Origin: Neiella holothuriorum
GTDB lineage: Bacteria > Pseudomonadota > Gammaproteobacteria > Enterobacterales > Neiellaceae
Length of the DNA: 42,406 nt
Reading direction: 5' to 3'
Assembly: GCF_019457915.1 (NCBI RefSeq)
Contig: NZ_JAHZSS010000029.1
Span: forward strand, 1-42,406
Shown piece after piece: positions 16,555 to 24,353 of the stretch. How positions within the stretch are numbered: the stretch's first letter is position 1; every line of letters begins with the position of its first letter. The position numbers and the translations under genes are program-made. The notes beneath the pieces were generated by a model, which saw only the letters and a list, made by a program, of their open reading frames with translations, did not search any database and was not told the DNA's origin.

Positions 16555-16656
16555 AAAGGGAAGTCCTGTATGACTATTGAAGGATCATTTGGCCGCAATT
16601 GGTCCCCCGGTGTCAAGAGGAGGAGCCCACCAGTCACATTTCCTTAATAAAATCTT

Positions 16657-17448
16657 TTAGCCCAGCACGACTTCTCGAACTAATCGACTACCAAAATAGG
16701 CCAGCGTTAACACAGAAGCAGACACTATGCTCAAAATCGCCATTCGCTTGGATGACATGCCCGAGCGCCAGTCGATCCAAAGGACGTGGCCATAGATGAA
16801 CCAAGCAATAATGGTCAGGATTGCTTTGTGGCCCTGACCATGGCCGAAGAAGCTTTCGAGGAAATACCAACCGGACAGAATGCTGGTGGACAACAACACA
16901 AAGCCCACCCGTAGCAGCAAACTTAATTGGCGATCGACCACCATTAGCGGCGGCAAGCCGTGTAATGGGCCATGTTGTTTCAGCCGGTGGTCAATGAGCC
17001 AGACTTGCACCGCCATTAAAGCCGCAATAAACATGCAGCAATAAGACAGCACCGCTAATGAAATATGAATGGCTAAACCGGTACTGCCCGTAATGCTGGT
17101 GAAGTAGTGCGCTGTTTCGGTCATCGCTGGAATGTTTGCAGCGGCACACAATAAATACACGGGGGGTAACAACAGCAAGGATTTTAAACTGTGGTGCGCC
17201 AACGTTAATATCGCGGCGACTAGCAGTAGCACCAGCGAAGCAACGTTGGGCAGGCTAAAGTCGAGCAACCCACCCACAGCAAAGAGCTGCCAACTGAGCA
17301 AACCTGTGTGCAACAACAACGCAGGCGCAGCTAGCAACATCGGAGCCAGTTGCCGTTTGCCTGGGCGCACCCACTGCTGCCAAAGGATCAGCGCAATTGC
17401 GACATACAAAACAACAACAGCTATAGCTAATTGCGGTGGTTGCAACAT
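16657..17448 (-). CDS. ypjD: YpjD/CcsA-like inner membrane protein
   Basis: A 263-aa membrane protein with eight or so hydrophobic helices, related to the cytochrome c assembly (CcsA/CcmC) family. The segment GLAIHISLAVLSYCCMFIAALMAVQVWLIDHRLK matches the family core, and FGHGQGHKAILTIIAWFIYG is the region that in CcsA proteins contains haem-ligand histidines. In E. coli ypjD lies between ffh and yfjD and is linked to CorB-type function; the present order keeps this. It begins 2 bp after the stop of the upstream permease, so it is likely translated by coupling. A direct role in cytochrome maturation is not shown. Confidence 0.85.
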   Translation of the reverse strand: MLQPPQLAIAVVVLYVAIALILWQQWVRPGKRQLAPMLLAAPALLLHTGLLSWQLFAVGGLLDFSLPNVASLVLLLVAAILTLAHHSLKSLLLLPPVYLLCAAANIPAMTETAHYFTSITGSTGLAIHISLAVLSYCCMFIAALMAVQVWLIDHRLKQHGPLHGLPPLMVVDRQLSLLLRVGFVLLSTSILSGWYFLESFFGHGQGHKAILTIIAWFIYGHVLWIDWRSGMSSKRMAILSIVSASVLTLAYFGSRLVREVVLG

Positions 17449-17450
17449 GC

Positions 17451-18767
17451 TTAGTGGACTCCTGATGGGCGGTTAAATAGTCCAAAGAACTTATCACGCA
17501 ATGGTGTAATGGCGGCAATAATTAATAACAGCAAGCAGCTGGCGCTAAACCAAACCGGAAGCCAATCGGCATGCTGGTGTTGTTCGGTAATCACTATCTG
17601 TTGCTGAGCTAGGACTAAATCAAGCAACACGCCGGCGGCCAATGCCAGCGCCATAACGGTAATAATATATTTAAACATAATGCGCTGACCAAGCTCGTTA
17701 CGCAGCACTGCAATGGTCGACATATTGGTAGCTGGCCCCGCCAACAAAAACACTAACACGGTTCCCGGTGATACGCCTGCTAGCATTAACCCCGCGGCAA
17801 TCGGCGTTGAGGCACTGGCGCATATATACATGGGAATGCCAATCACCAGCATGATGAGCTTTGCCGTCCAACCGCTGCCCCAAGATGCAAGCCATTCGGT
17901 TGGAATAAATGTTTGAACTGCGGCGGCTATTAACAAGCCTGCCAATAACCACATGACAATATCTTGATATAGCTTACCGAAGGCAAATTGAATGCCGTCC
18001 AGTACAGGGCGTGATTGTGTTTGATTGCTACTGCAGCACGAAGAGGTCGTCGCGGGCGTAGCTACTGATGCGGAATGAGTGCTTGGTTGCGATGAACAAC
18101 TGCTTGTGGCTTTGGTCGTGCTACTGCAACAGCTAGTTGCTTCGGCTTTTGAAGGTTCCGTTACTGCGTCGCTGCAGCTTGATGTTTCAGCTTGGGCTGG
18201 CTTACTGGATGTGCTGCAACAACTTGTAGCTGGCGCCGGCGTCACCGTTTGAGCTTGTTTGCTGCTGCAACAGCTCGTCGCTGGCTCAGGCGTTTTACTG
18301 CTGCAACACGATGAGGATGCTTTGGTGTTGTTGTCGTTAGAACTTGTTGCATGCTGTTCTGTGTGTTCAGACTCAGTGGCATTCACCCATAACCCTGCGG
18401 TTAATGCTGTAGTGATTGCCGCAAAGGGGCGGACTATGGCCATTATTGGCCCCATCATCGCGTAAGTTAAGGAGATGGAGTCAACGCCGGTTTCTGGAGT
18501 AGAAACTAAAAACGATACCGTTGAGCCTTTGCTAGCGCCGTTGCGGCGAATGCCGAGCGCGACGGGGATGACACTACAAGAGCACAGCGGCATAGGCGCA
18601 CCCAAAAGTGCTGCTTTTACAATTGGTTTACTGCCTTTGCCACTTAATTGTTTGCGCACCCAGGATTCCGGTAGCCAGGCTTTAATTAGACCCGCAACAA
18701 TCAGCCCGAGTAATAAGTAGGGCGCCGCTTCTAAACTCAAATCAATTAAGTGATTGAAAAAATTCAT
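17451..18767 (-). CDS. SO_0444-like Cu/Zn efflux permease with Cys-rich loop
   Basis: A 438-aa membrane permease of the PF03773 superfamily. The first half carries APMPLCSCSVIPVALGIRRNGA (Cys62, Cys64) and FLVSTPETGVDSI. The second half carries IPMYICASASTPIAAGLM and LAGPATNMSTIAVLR. Between them is a cytoplasmic loop (about 130-255) with seven Ser-Cys-(Cys)-Ser clusters and 12 cysteines (154/155, 166/167, 183/184, 198, 213/214, 224, 244/245). The linker between clusters is Thr/Ser/Pro/Ala-rich, consistent with repeat expansion. The arrangement fits the 'SO_0444 family Cu/Zn efflux transporter', and the loop probably binds soft metals. It is the first gene of the minus-strand operon with ypjD and probably corB. 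Confidence 0.88.
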   Translation of the reverse strand: MNFFNHLIDLSLEAAPYLLLGLIVAGLIKAWLPESWVRKQLSGKGSKPIVKAALLGAPMPLCSCSVIPVALGIRRNGASKGSTVSFLVSTPETGVDSISLTYAMMGPIMAIVRPFAAITTALTAGLWVNATESEHTEQHATSSNDNNTKASSSCCSSKTPEPATSCCSSKQAQTVTPAPATSCCSTSSKPAQAETSSCSDAVTEPSKAEATSCCSSTTKATSSCSSQPSTHSASVATPATTSSCCSSNQTQSRPVLDGIQFAFGKLYQDIVMWLLAGLLIAAAVQTFIPTEWLASWGSGWTAKLIMLVIGIPMYICASASTPIAAGLMLAGVSPGTVLVFLLAGPATNMSTIAVLRNELGQRIMFKYIITVMALALAAGVLLDLVLAQQQIVITEQHQHADWLPVWFSASCLLLLIIAAITPLRDKFFGLFNRPSGVH

Positions 18768-18870
18768 TGAAAACTCCGGCTGCGAGTTGTCGATTATAGC
18801 CTTAACCGAGCTTGAAATTAACCCGCCCCTTGATACGGATAATCACTGCCCCAATTTCTTTGAAATCGCG

Positions 18871-18876
18871 TATAAT
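18871..18876 (+). promoter_or_regulatory. -10 box for ffh
   Basis: A perfect TATAAT lies about 100 bp upstream of the chosen ffh start. No convincing -35 box is present at 16-18 bp spacing, so the promoter is assigned only from the -10. Confidence 0.4.
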
Positions 18877-18976
18877 CGCCTGCTCTGATCCTGCTGCTGT
18901 CGCCAAATGGCGTCATAGTGGGATACTGCAAAAGATTCAGGCAACTGACGATCAACCAGATAATTCGGTACCTAGC

Positions 18977-20389
18977 ATGTTTGACAACCTGACTGAACGT
19001 TTATCGCAAACGCTCAAAAATGTAACCGGCCGTGGCCGTCTGACAGAAGACAATATTAAGCAAACGCTGCGTGAAGTGCGCATGGCATTGCTTGAAGCTG
19101 ACGTGGCATTGCCGGTGGTGAAAGATTTCGTCAACCGAGTGAAAGAGCGCGCGGTTGGTCAGGAAGTATCGAAAAACCTCAACCCAGGGCAGGCCTTCAT
19201 CAAGATCGTTCGTGATGAACTTGAAGCCACCATGGGGGAGCAAAACGAAGACTTAAATCTTCGCGCGCAACCGCCAGCCATCATCTTAATGGCGGGTTTG
19301 CAAGGTGCCGGTAAAACCACCAGTGTGGGTAAATTGGGTCGCTTCTTAAAAGAGCGCCAGAAAAAGTCAGTGTTGGTGGTTTCAGCTGATGTTTACCGCC
19401 CTGCGGCGATCAAACAGTTAGAAACGGTTGCTGGTGAAGTTGGGGTTGAGTTTTTCCCATCGTCTGCCGATCAAAAACCCATTGATATTGCTAATGCCGC
19501 AGTAGAGCACGCGCGTAAAAAATTCATTGATGTGGTGCTGGTGGATACCGCCGGCCGTCTGCACGTTGATGAAAGCATGATGGGCGAAATTAAAGAGCTG
19601 CATGCCAGCATTGAGCCGGTAGAAACCTTGTTTGTGGTCGATGCCATGACCGGTCAAGACGCGGCGAATACAGCCAAAGCGTTTAATGACGCCTTGCCGT
19701 TAACGGGTGTCATTCTGACCAAAACAGATGGTGACGCCCGTGGTGGTGCTGCCCTTTCGGTTCGTCATATCACCGGCAAGCCGATTAAATTCTTGGGTGT
19801 GGGTGAGAAGCTTGATGCCCTAGAGCCATTTTACCCAGACCGTGTGGCATCACGCATTTTGGGCATGGGCGATGTACTGTCGTTAATCGAAGAGATCGAT
19901 CAAAAAGTTGATAAAGACAAAGCCGCCAAAATGGCTGCCAAGCTGAAAAAAGGCAAAGGCTTTGATTTAGAAGACTTCCGCGATCAGCTATCGCAGATGC
20001 GTAACATGGGCGGCATGATGGGCTTGATGGACAAAATGCCGGGAATGGGCGGTATGTCTGAGCAAATCAAAGACAAGATGAGCGACAAGATGACCGTTCA
20101 TATGGAAGCTATCATTAGCTCAATGACGCCTGCTGAACGCCAACGCCCAGATATCATCAAAGGCTCACGTAAACGCCGCATTGCTGCTGGTTGTGGTCTA
20201 CAGATTCAAGACGTCAATAAACTGCTTAAGCAATTCAATCAAATGCAGAAAATGATGAAGAAAATGTCGGGTAAAGGCGGCATGAAGAAAATGATGCGTG
20301 GCATGGGCGGTATGTTGCCGCCTGGTATGGGCGGTGGCATGGGAGGCCCCGGTGGCGGCCCAGGCGGTGGCGGTTTCCCGCCGCGCTAA
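18977..20389 (+). CDS. ffh: signal recognition particle protein Ffh (SRP54)
   Basis: A 470-aa SRP GTPase that binds 4.5S RNA and signal sequences and targets membrane proteins to FtsY. N domain about 1-90; G domain with GLQGAGKTTSVGKLG, DVYRPAA, DTAGR and TKTDGDARGGAAL. The C-terminal M domain carries the RNA-binding segment RRIAAGCGLQIQDVNKLLKQF; the Cys is also found in E. coli Ffh as I recall. It ends in a Met/Gly-rich tail slightly longer than in E. coli. The reading frame is open for 55 codons upstream, but homology begins at MFDNLTERLSQ, so I use the ATG at 18977. It is divergent from the permease-ypjD-corB operon. Confidence 0.97.
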   Translation: MFDNLTERLSQTLKNVTGRGRLTEDNIKQTLREVRMALLEADVALPVVKDFVNRVKERAVGQEVSKNLNPGQAFIKIVRDELEATMGEQNEDLNLRAQPPAIILMAGLQGAGKTTSVGKLGRFLKERQKKSVLVVSADVYRPAAIKQLETVAGEVGVEFFPSSADQKPIDIANAAVEHARKKFIDVVLVDTAGRLHVDESMMGEIKELHASIEPVETLFVVDAMTGQDAANTAKAFNDALPLTGVILTKTDGDARGGAALSVRHITGKPIKFLGVGEKLDALEPFYPDRVASRILGMGDVLSLIEEIDQKVDKDKAAKMAAKLKKGKGFDLEDFRDQLSQMRNMGGMMGLMDKMPGMGGMSEQIKDKMSDKMTVHMEAIISSMTPAERQRPDIIKGSRKRRIAAGCGLQIQDVNKLLKQFNQMQKMMKKMSGKGGMKKMMRGMGGMLPPGMGGGMGGPGGGPGGGGFPPR

Positions 20390-20415
20390 GCCATAACGTT
20401 GCAAACCATTAAAAT

Positions 20416-20446
20416 AAAAAAGGAGCTGTGTTGGGCTCCTTTTTTT
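20416..20446 (+). terminator. terminator of ffh
   Basis: AAAAAGGAGC, an 8-nt loop TGTGTTGG, then GCTCCTTTTTTT: a 10-bp stem ending in a T run, starting 27 bp after the ffh stop codon. Confidence 0.9.
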
Positions 20447-20721
20447 GTGCCCGTAAAGAGCCTGTTTGCTTGCTGTAGGAAGGCTTGGTGGTTGCTTAAT
20501 GAAACCTAAGACAAGGTGTTCTGTAGTGGCAAACAGCATTCGGCAAACTGAGGGCCTCAGTCGTTCCGTGTCGAGTCAGCTCTAGTAGAAGCCACGGGCT
20601 TGCTCACCTCATATATAGCGGTCAGATTCGGCGCTAGCCTCACTCTTACGTTAATGCTTACCACAAGGAATGCCGCTCACGTTAGAATGCGCTCAGCATA
20701 TAAAGGAATACAGAGTGACTA
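20447..20721. other. non-coding stretch between ffh terminator and kinase gene
   Basis: No gene or RNA is recognised. The stretch has a small palindrome CTGAGG-G-CCTCAG at 20548-20560 and an AT-rich hexamer TATAAA close to the kinase gene (near 20699), neither compelling as a regulatory element. It marks the left boundary of the accessory block between ffh and rpsP. Confidence 0.4.
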
Positions 20722-21852
20722 ATGACATTATCGACTGAGCAGCGATCTACTATTTGTTTGGCTGCTGGTTGCCAGAAGATTATTGACGAGACGCCCATGC
20801 AGTCACTTTGGGCGGGGAAGGGCGAATTGACTCGGTTAACTCTTACCGGTTTAGCTGAGTCTAATCAGCCCGTTCATTCGTTGGTGGTCAAGCAAATCGC
20901 CTATAACGCGAACGGAGAGCACCCCAGAGGTTGGAATACCCAACAGTCTCAACTGCGTAAACGTCGCTCATATCAGGTTGAAATGGCTTGGTATCAGCGT
21001 TTTGCGCCATTGGTGAATCAAGCCGCTCGCGTTCCTCATCTAGTTTATTCGGAATCATCCGAGTCGGGTCTTTTGTTAGTCTTGGAAGATTTGGCTATTA
21101 CTTACCCAGATCGCTTTACAGCGGGCAAAGATGACCGACCAACCACTCGCCAAATACAATCCTGTGTTCGCTGGTTAGCAAAGCTGCATGCACGAACGCT
21201 GAATCTTGATATCGAAGAAATGTCGCACCATCAGGTGCAACAAAACCGCGCCACCCATTCGCCAAATGCGTTGGACGAATCGTTGCCAAATCACCCATCT
21301 GACTTGTGGCCAATAGGCGGCTATTGGCATCTTGATACACGACCTGATGAATGGCAGTCGATGACCGATGGCAAGCTTAAACAAGCGGCTCAGGCACTCG
21401 ATAACGAGCTTCGCAACTGCCGTTTTCAATCCTTAATCCATGGGGATGCCAAGCTCGCTAACTTTTGCTTTGCCAATCCCGCTTTGGATGGTTGCGGCGA
21501 ACAGGTTGCGGCTGTCGATTTTCAATATGTTGGACAAGGGCCTGGCGTAAAAGATTTGATGCTACTGCTCAGCAGTGTCATGCCCGATCAAGGTTTAGTA
21601 ACTCATGCGCCAGGTTTTGTTGATGACTACTTCGAACAGTTAGTCGTCGAATTGAACCGGTGGCAACCGGCGATCGGTGCTGAGCAAGTCGTTTCTGCGT
21701 GGCGACCGCTGTATGCCGTTGCTTGGGCTGATTTTCATCGCTTTTTGGCTGGCTGGAGTCCGGGCCATTGGAAAATAGGTGACTATTGCCAGCAACAAAC
21801 TGAATTGGCACTTAGTGCATTGCCGCCTCAACGGGACCATAAGGTGGATTAA
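20722..21852 (+). CDS. small-molecule phosphotransferase (APH/EcKinase-like fold)
   Basis: A 376-aa protein kinase-like fold enzyme. Lys57 in LVVKQI is the likely ATP-binding lysine. The catalytic loop is IHGDAKLANFCF (Asp242, Asn247), and the metal-binding Asp266 is in AVDFQYVGQGPGVKDLMLLL. This pattern matches the aminoglycoside/choline kinase superfamily, close to the EcKinase-like (DUF227) branch, so the substrate is a hydroxylated small molecule that cannot be named. AAGGA is about 14 nt upstream of the ATG, which is long. The next gene, an inositol-monophosphatase-like phosphatase, starts 3 bp after the stop, implying tight coupling. Confidence 0.82.
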   Translation: MTLSTEQRSTICLAAGCQKIIDETPMQSLWAGKGELTRLTLTGLAESNQPVHSLVVKQIAYNANGEHPRGWNTQQSQLRKRRSYQVEMAWYQRFAPLVNQAARVPHLVYSESSESGLLLVLEDLAITYPDRFTAGKDDRPTTRQIQSCVRWLAKLHARTLNLDIEEMSHHQVQQNRATHSPNALDESLPNHPSDLWPIGGYWHLDTRPDEWQSMTDGKLKQAAQALDNELRNCRFQSLIHGDAKLANFCFANPALDGCGEQVAAVDFQYVGQGPGVKDLMLLLSSVMPDQGLVTHAPGFVDDYFEQLVVELNRWQPAIGAEQVVSAWRPLYAVAWADFHRFLAGWSPGHWKIGDYCQQQTELALSALPPQRDHKVD

Positions 21853-21855
21853 CGG

Positions 21856-22785
21856 ATGTTAAATTCACAACAGCTGCAGCAACTATCAGCATTAGCGGCG
21901 AACGCAGCACAGCAAGCCGGTGATTACATTGCCGCGTTTGACCGCCGTGCCATTGAGGTCAACTGCAAGTTGGCAGGTGACAGCATCGCTTCTCAAGTTG
22001 TGACGCAAGTGGATTTGGCTTGCGAAACGATTATCCACAATGTCTTACAGCCCTCGTTTGAGCTGTTTGATATTGCTTTTCTGGGGGAGGAAAGCTCGTC
22101 CAGTTGCCCTATCGAACAACACCCAAGACTGAGTCGGCCGTATTTTTGGTGCGTGGATCCGCTCGATGGCACTTTGCCGTTTACGGAGAACGTGCCCGGT
22201 TATGCCGTATCGATTGGCTTGGTTCGCCAAGATGGCGTGCCGCTTTTAGGCGTCATCTACGATCCGGTAACAGCAACCTTGGTACAGGCAATTGCTGGCC
22301 AAACTGATGTGGACGTGAAGCCCTCGTTGCTCAAACAAGGGAAACCTTGGTCTCCAACGAGCCGCTCGATTATTGGCGCAAAAACGCCGGTGCTTTCAGT
22401 GTTCTTTGATCGAAGTTTTACGGCGTTACCGACATTTCCCGATGTTATCAATGCCACAGAGCAGTGCGCTATTCGGCTCGGTTACGATGGCATTGAAGTG
22501 CATCACCAAGCCGGCTCGGTGATGAATGCGTTAAGCGTGTTGCAACATGGCCCTGGCTGCTATTTTAAATTCCCCAAAGCAACCCGGGGCGGCGGCAGCC
22601 TATGGGACTTTGCAGCTACAGCTGCTGTAGCAAAGGCTGCTGGAATATGGGTGACCGATATGATGGGTGAACCGCTGCAATTGAATGCGGCCGATTCGCT
22701 CTTTATGAATCGGCGTGGGGTGTTGTATGCCAGCGATGAACGTTTGGCACATGAGTTAATGGCCTTGTATAAGGCGTTTTGTTAA
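21856..22785 (+). CDS. inositol monophosphatase/CysQ-family phosphatase
   Basis: A 309-aa Mg2+-dependent, Li+-sensitive phosphatase superfamily member. Metal ligands are Glu78 (GEES), Asp101 and Asp104 (DPLDGTLPFTENVPGYAVSIG), and the C-terminal GSLWDFAATAAVAKAAG holds the last Asp. The superfamily hydrolyses inositol phosphates, 3'-phosphoadenosine phosphates or fructose bisphosphate. The motif set does not decide which. The start sits 3 bp after the kinase stop, with its ribosome binding site AAGGTGG inside the kinase's last codons. Pairing with a small-molecule kinase suggests the two act on the same or successive intermediates. Confidence 0.88.
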   Translation: MLNSQQLQQLSALAANAAQQAGDYIAAFDRRAIEVNCKLAGDSIASQVVTQVDLACETIIHNVLQPSFELFDIAFLGEESSSSCPIEQHPRLSRPYFWCVDPLDGTLPFTENVPGYAVSIGLVRQDGVPLLGVIYDPVTATLVQAIAGQTDVDVKPSLLKQGKPWSPTSRSIIGAKTPVLSVFFDRSFTALPTFPDVINATEQCAIRLGYDGIEVHHQAGSVMNALSVLQHGPGCYFKFPKATRGGGSLWDFAATAAVAKAAGIWVTDMMGEPLQLNAADSLFMNRRGVLYASDERLAHELMALYKAFC

Positions 22786-22901
22786 CGGGCAAAAGGTTCA
22801 CTACACACGGAGCGTCGCTGTTGTGCCAATGCTAATCCAGGTGCAGAGTTGCGCCGCTCGCTGTATACTTCGGCCGCTTTTAACTTGCAAAGAGTTCAAC
22901 C

Positions 22902-23141
22902 ATGGCCAAGCGCATTCATTACACCTACAAAGGCAAAGATAAAACCATTTCGTTTGCTCAAGACCGTTTTAACAATATGTTTGAAGCCATAGCGGCAGAA
23001 GAAGGGGTAGATTTGACCCGTTATCTCGCCATGGAGCAGCAAGTTGAAATGGTGTCAAAGCACAACAAAGCAGTGCGCGACTTTCGTGATAAAGAGTTTG
23101 CTCGCATGGGGTTTAGCCAAGTTCGTTTCGTTAAGGAATAA
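22902..23141 (+). CDS. small conserved protein, DUF2960-like
   Basis: A 79-aa, highly charged cytoplasmic protein. The start is MAKRIHYTYKGKDKTISFA, the middle has DLTRYLAMEQQVEM, and the end KEFARMGFSQVRFVKE. From memory this pattern fits the DUF2960 family of marine gammaproteobacteria, whose function is unknown. No transmembrane segment, signal peptide or cysteine is present. It stands alone, with 116 bp upstream and about 270 bp downstream free of genes. Confidence 0.75.
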   Translation: MAKRIHYTYKGKDKTISFAQDRFNNMFEAIAAEEGVDLTRYLAMEQQVEMVSKHNKAVRDFRDKEFARMGFSQVRFVKE

Positions 23142-23296
23142 GTTTACGGAACAAACGCTCGTTTGCCGCCTGTTCGCCGTTTATACCCGAAGTTCTGGTG
23201 TCGTTCCTACAACCGAACTTTTGCCCAATAAAACCTACAACTGTCACTAAACCTAGCCCCTTCACGTTTGTGGGATGGCTCGCGGAATTACTTCAA

Positions 23297-23308
23297 GAAA
23301 GCGCTTAC
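23297..23308. promoter_or_regulatory. LacI-type operator upstream of GH16 gene
   Basis: GAAAGCGCTTAC centres on the palindrome AAGCGCTT (23299-23306), the core recognised by many LacI-family sugar regulators. It lies about 105 bp upstream of the GH16 start, in a 269-bp gene-free region. No LacI-family gene is in the window, so the regulator would be encoded elsewhere. Confidence 0.45.
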
Positions 23309-23410
23309 AATTCGGTTCACTTAAACGATTTTCCGGCAAGCGGACGATATAACAAGCCGCAATGGTTTAGCGTTTAAGCGTGATTATTACAATTATTCCG
23401 TGAGGACATT

Positions 23411-24268
23411 ATGAAGTTAGTCTGGGCCACTCTATCCACTGCATTGCTTATTACAGCGTGCTCTAACAATGCCGACACCGACACGACGGCTGAACAGGCA
23501 TCTGAAAAGGGTTGGCAAACCACCTTTTTTGATGACTTTGAAACCTTTAATACCGATAACTGGCAAGACCAAATCTTGTGGGTCAATAACGAAGATCAGT
23601 GCTACGTGCGTGATGGCGCGTTTGATACCCGAGAAGTGAGCAATGGCACGTTGAAGTTGCGGGTGGTTGATCTTGGCCAAAAACGTCCTTGCGACAATAT
23701 GAACAAAGCTGGCGAGCAGCATCCTGATACCCAGTATGTTGCCGGTCGTATTGCCTCAAAAAACAAGCAAGAGTTTGTTCAGGGCAAGTGGACGGCTCGT
23801 TTGCGCGTCCCTAACAGTGGCCAGCCCGGCATGTTCCCAGCTTGGTGGTTATTGGGTGCCTACAACAATGAGCCGCCAGTACAAGAGGCTGATGAGACTG
23901 TGTGCTGGCCAATGACGGGCTCAGGCGAGTTGGATATTTTTGAACACCACAGCGATGGTGGGCCGAATCACTACGCTGCGCGGATTATTAAAAATGAAGG
24001 CCATTGTGGTGGCGGTGATTGGCAGTCACAAATGTTAGTGCAAGAAGCGACCCTTGATAAGTTTCACGAGTATTCGGTGGAGTGGATGAATAATGACGTC
24101 ATTTTCCGCCTCGATGACGTGGAAGTGTATCGCATTAAAGATGAAGGCCACCTGTTGCCTGAGCCGTTCTTTGCCATCCTTAACTTCGCCAAAATCAATG
24201 ACTCGCCAATGACCAGCAACTGGACCATGGAAGTTGATTGGGTCAAGCACGAAACTTGGGTCGAATAA
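23411..24268 (+). CDS. GH16 family glycoside hydrolase lipoprotein
   Basis: A 285-aa secreted lipoprotein (lipobox ITAC, Cys17). The single GH16 domain has the catalytic signature GELDIFEHH with nucleophile Glu173 and acid/base Glu178, and the usual jelly-roll strands such as GRIASKNKQEFVQGKWTARLRVP and MFPAWWLLG. The family cleaves beta-1,3/1,4-glucans such as laminarin, or galactans such as agar and carrageenan. I cannot tell which from motifs. It has several cysteines (residues in EDQCYV, RPCDN, VCWP, GHCGG) likely paired as disulfides. Convergent with the M14 carboxypeptidase gene. Confidence 0.88.
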   Translation: MKLVWATLSTALLITACSNNADTDTTAEQASEKGWQTTFFDDFETFNTDNWQDQILWVNNEDQCYVRDGAFDTREVSNGTLKLRVVDLGQKRPCDNMNKAGEQHPDTQYVAGRIASKNKQEFVQGKWTARLRVPNSGQPGMFPAWWLLGAYNNEPPVQEADETVCWPMTGSGELDIFEHHSDGGPNHYAARIIKNEGHCGGGDWQSQMLVQEATLDKFHEYSVEWMNNDVIFRLDDVEVYRIKDEGHLLPEPFFAILNFAKINDSPMTSNWTMEVDWVKHETWVE

Positions 24269-24301
24269 CCCCAGCTTAACGCGGCAATAAACAACCACTA
24301 T

Positions 24302-24338
24302 GCGCCCTTAGGTTTACAGGAAGTAACCGAAAGGGCGC
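24302..24338. terminator. long imperfect hairpin between convergent genes
   Basis: GCGCCCTT pairs with AAGGGCGC, and the inner segments GGTT/AACC and AC/GT continue the stem with small bulges around a 5-nt loop. No T run flanks it. It lies between the convergent GH16 and M14 genes and could be a factor-dependent bidirectional terminator. Confidence 0.45.
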
Positions 24339-24353
24339 TACGTTAGGCCGATA

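Noticed and set aside
18027-18317. The repeated TGCTGCAAC-like DNA as a CRISPR or intergenic repeat array
   Set aside because: The repeats are short, irregular, in frame within a permease gene and explained by the coded Cys-Cys clusters.
18812-18976. 55-codon N-terminal extension of Ffh
   Set aside because: No homology, contains the TATAAT promoter element, and all known Ffh proteins begin at MFDNL-like sequence.
20166-20200. RIAAGCG with Cys in the Ffh RNA-binding motif as an oddity
   Set aside because: E. coli Ffh also has Cys at this place as I recall, so it is normal for gammaproteobacteria.
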